A DNA stretch of 64,000 nucleotides, from contig UESW01004239.1 of assembly GCA_900491605.1 (NCBI GenBank), positions 1,075,131 through 1,139,130 of the forward strand. The letters run 5' to 3'. The position numbers and the translations under genes were made by a program. Below the pieces are notes generated by a model, which searched no databases, was not told the origin of the DNA, and worked only from the letters and a program-made list of their open reading frames with translations. Of this stretch, positions 63,864-64,000 are shown piece by piece (the first letter of the stretch is position 1; each line of letters starts with the position of its first letter). The DNA comes from Calamus simplicifolius (lineage: Eukaryota; Streptophyta; Magnoliopsida; Arecales; Arecaceae).

Positions 63864-64000
63864 CTCTTCTCGGGACCTAATTGCTTAAGAAAAAGGGAGA
63901 GGTCTAGAAGAATATAATGGACGAAGAAAACCAACAAATACCGATGCCAAGAAAAACTGATATCAAGATTGAAAGAAGATAAGAAAAGACAACGAGGGCC
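63864..64000 (-). promoter_or_regulatory. 5' flank or upstream intron of the WDR26-like gene
   Basis: On the minus strand a pyrimidine-rich run (CTCTCCCTTTTTCTT) ends in AATTAG just before the coding exon. This is compatible with either a 5' UTR or an intron acceptor. The promoter is outside the window. Confidence 0.4.

Noticed and set aside
63510..63917. + strand frame of 135 codons
   Set aside because: Antisense shadow of WDR26-like exon 1 (LisH-CTLH coding strand is minus).

Overview
This is a plant nuclear window, most likely from a monocot with a transposon-rich genome. A palm is my best guess, from overall character only and with low confidence. Nearly everything is transposable-element DNA. 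The only host gene I can support is a WD40 gene on the minus strand, spread over 45,361-63,863.

Left third (1-18 kb). Two Ty1/copia Sireviruses of one family lie head to tail in a nest. A + strand copy (1-4,532; it continues off the left edge) ends in a 1.68 kb 3' LTR and is inserted in the extra 3' ORF of a minus-strand copy (4,533-11,899; 5' LTR 10,523-11,899). Both carry the Sirevirus hallmarks: a tRNA-iMet primer site, several polypurine tracts, two CCHC knuckles with a coiled coil between them, an extra ORF after RNase H, and LTRs full of a palindrome (GAGTCGACTC). Next comes a solo LTR of Ty3/gypsy Tat type (about 12,016-14,829). Its U3 has expanded into about 24 copies of a 90 bp GC-rich hairpin unit. 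From 14.8 to 18.1 kb there is AT-rich DNA with no recognised gene.

Middle (18.1-40.1 kb). One large CACTA (En/Spm) DNA transposon on the + strand spans about 22 kb. It has subterminal repeats at both ends, a decayed TNP2-type transposase (31.4-35.0 kb) and a second intron-containing gene of the Transposase_24 type (35.05-39.46 kb). It has been invaded three ways. A Tnt1/Tork-like copia with perfect target duplications (TTTAT) and nearly identical LTRs sits at 20,374-26,169. Three exons of a host MAP65 gene, with their introns and splice sites, lie antisense in an intron of the second CACTA gene (36,295-37,146). A non-autonomous hAT element with a perfect 8 bp duplication (TTCCTCTC) sits at 37,311-38,190.

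40.1-45.4 kb holds the tail of an RTE-clade LINE, a 5'-truncated L1 with a 12 bp target duplication, and local tandem duplications.

Right third (45.4-64 kb). The host gene encodes a LisH-CTLH-WD40 protein of the WDR26/GID7 family (CTLH E3 ligase scaffold) in four coding exons of 218, 44, 215 and 51 codons. Its third intron is 14.6 kb, of which 10.4 kb is a Tekay/Del chromovirus flanked by TTTAG. Most of the chromovirus body has been replaced by a truncated Tat-lineage gypsy element. That Tat piece carries a gene on its opposite strand, with its own TATA box, intron and AATAAA signal, followed by a 33 bp hairpin minisatellite. A stray chromodomain and a GATC-palindrome-rich LTR-like block also sit in this intron. 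No tRNA, rRNA, CRISPR or bacterial-type features were seen.
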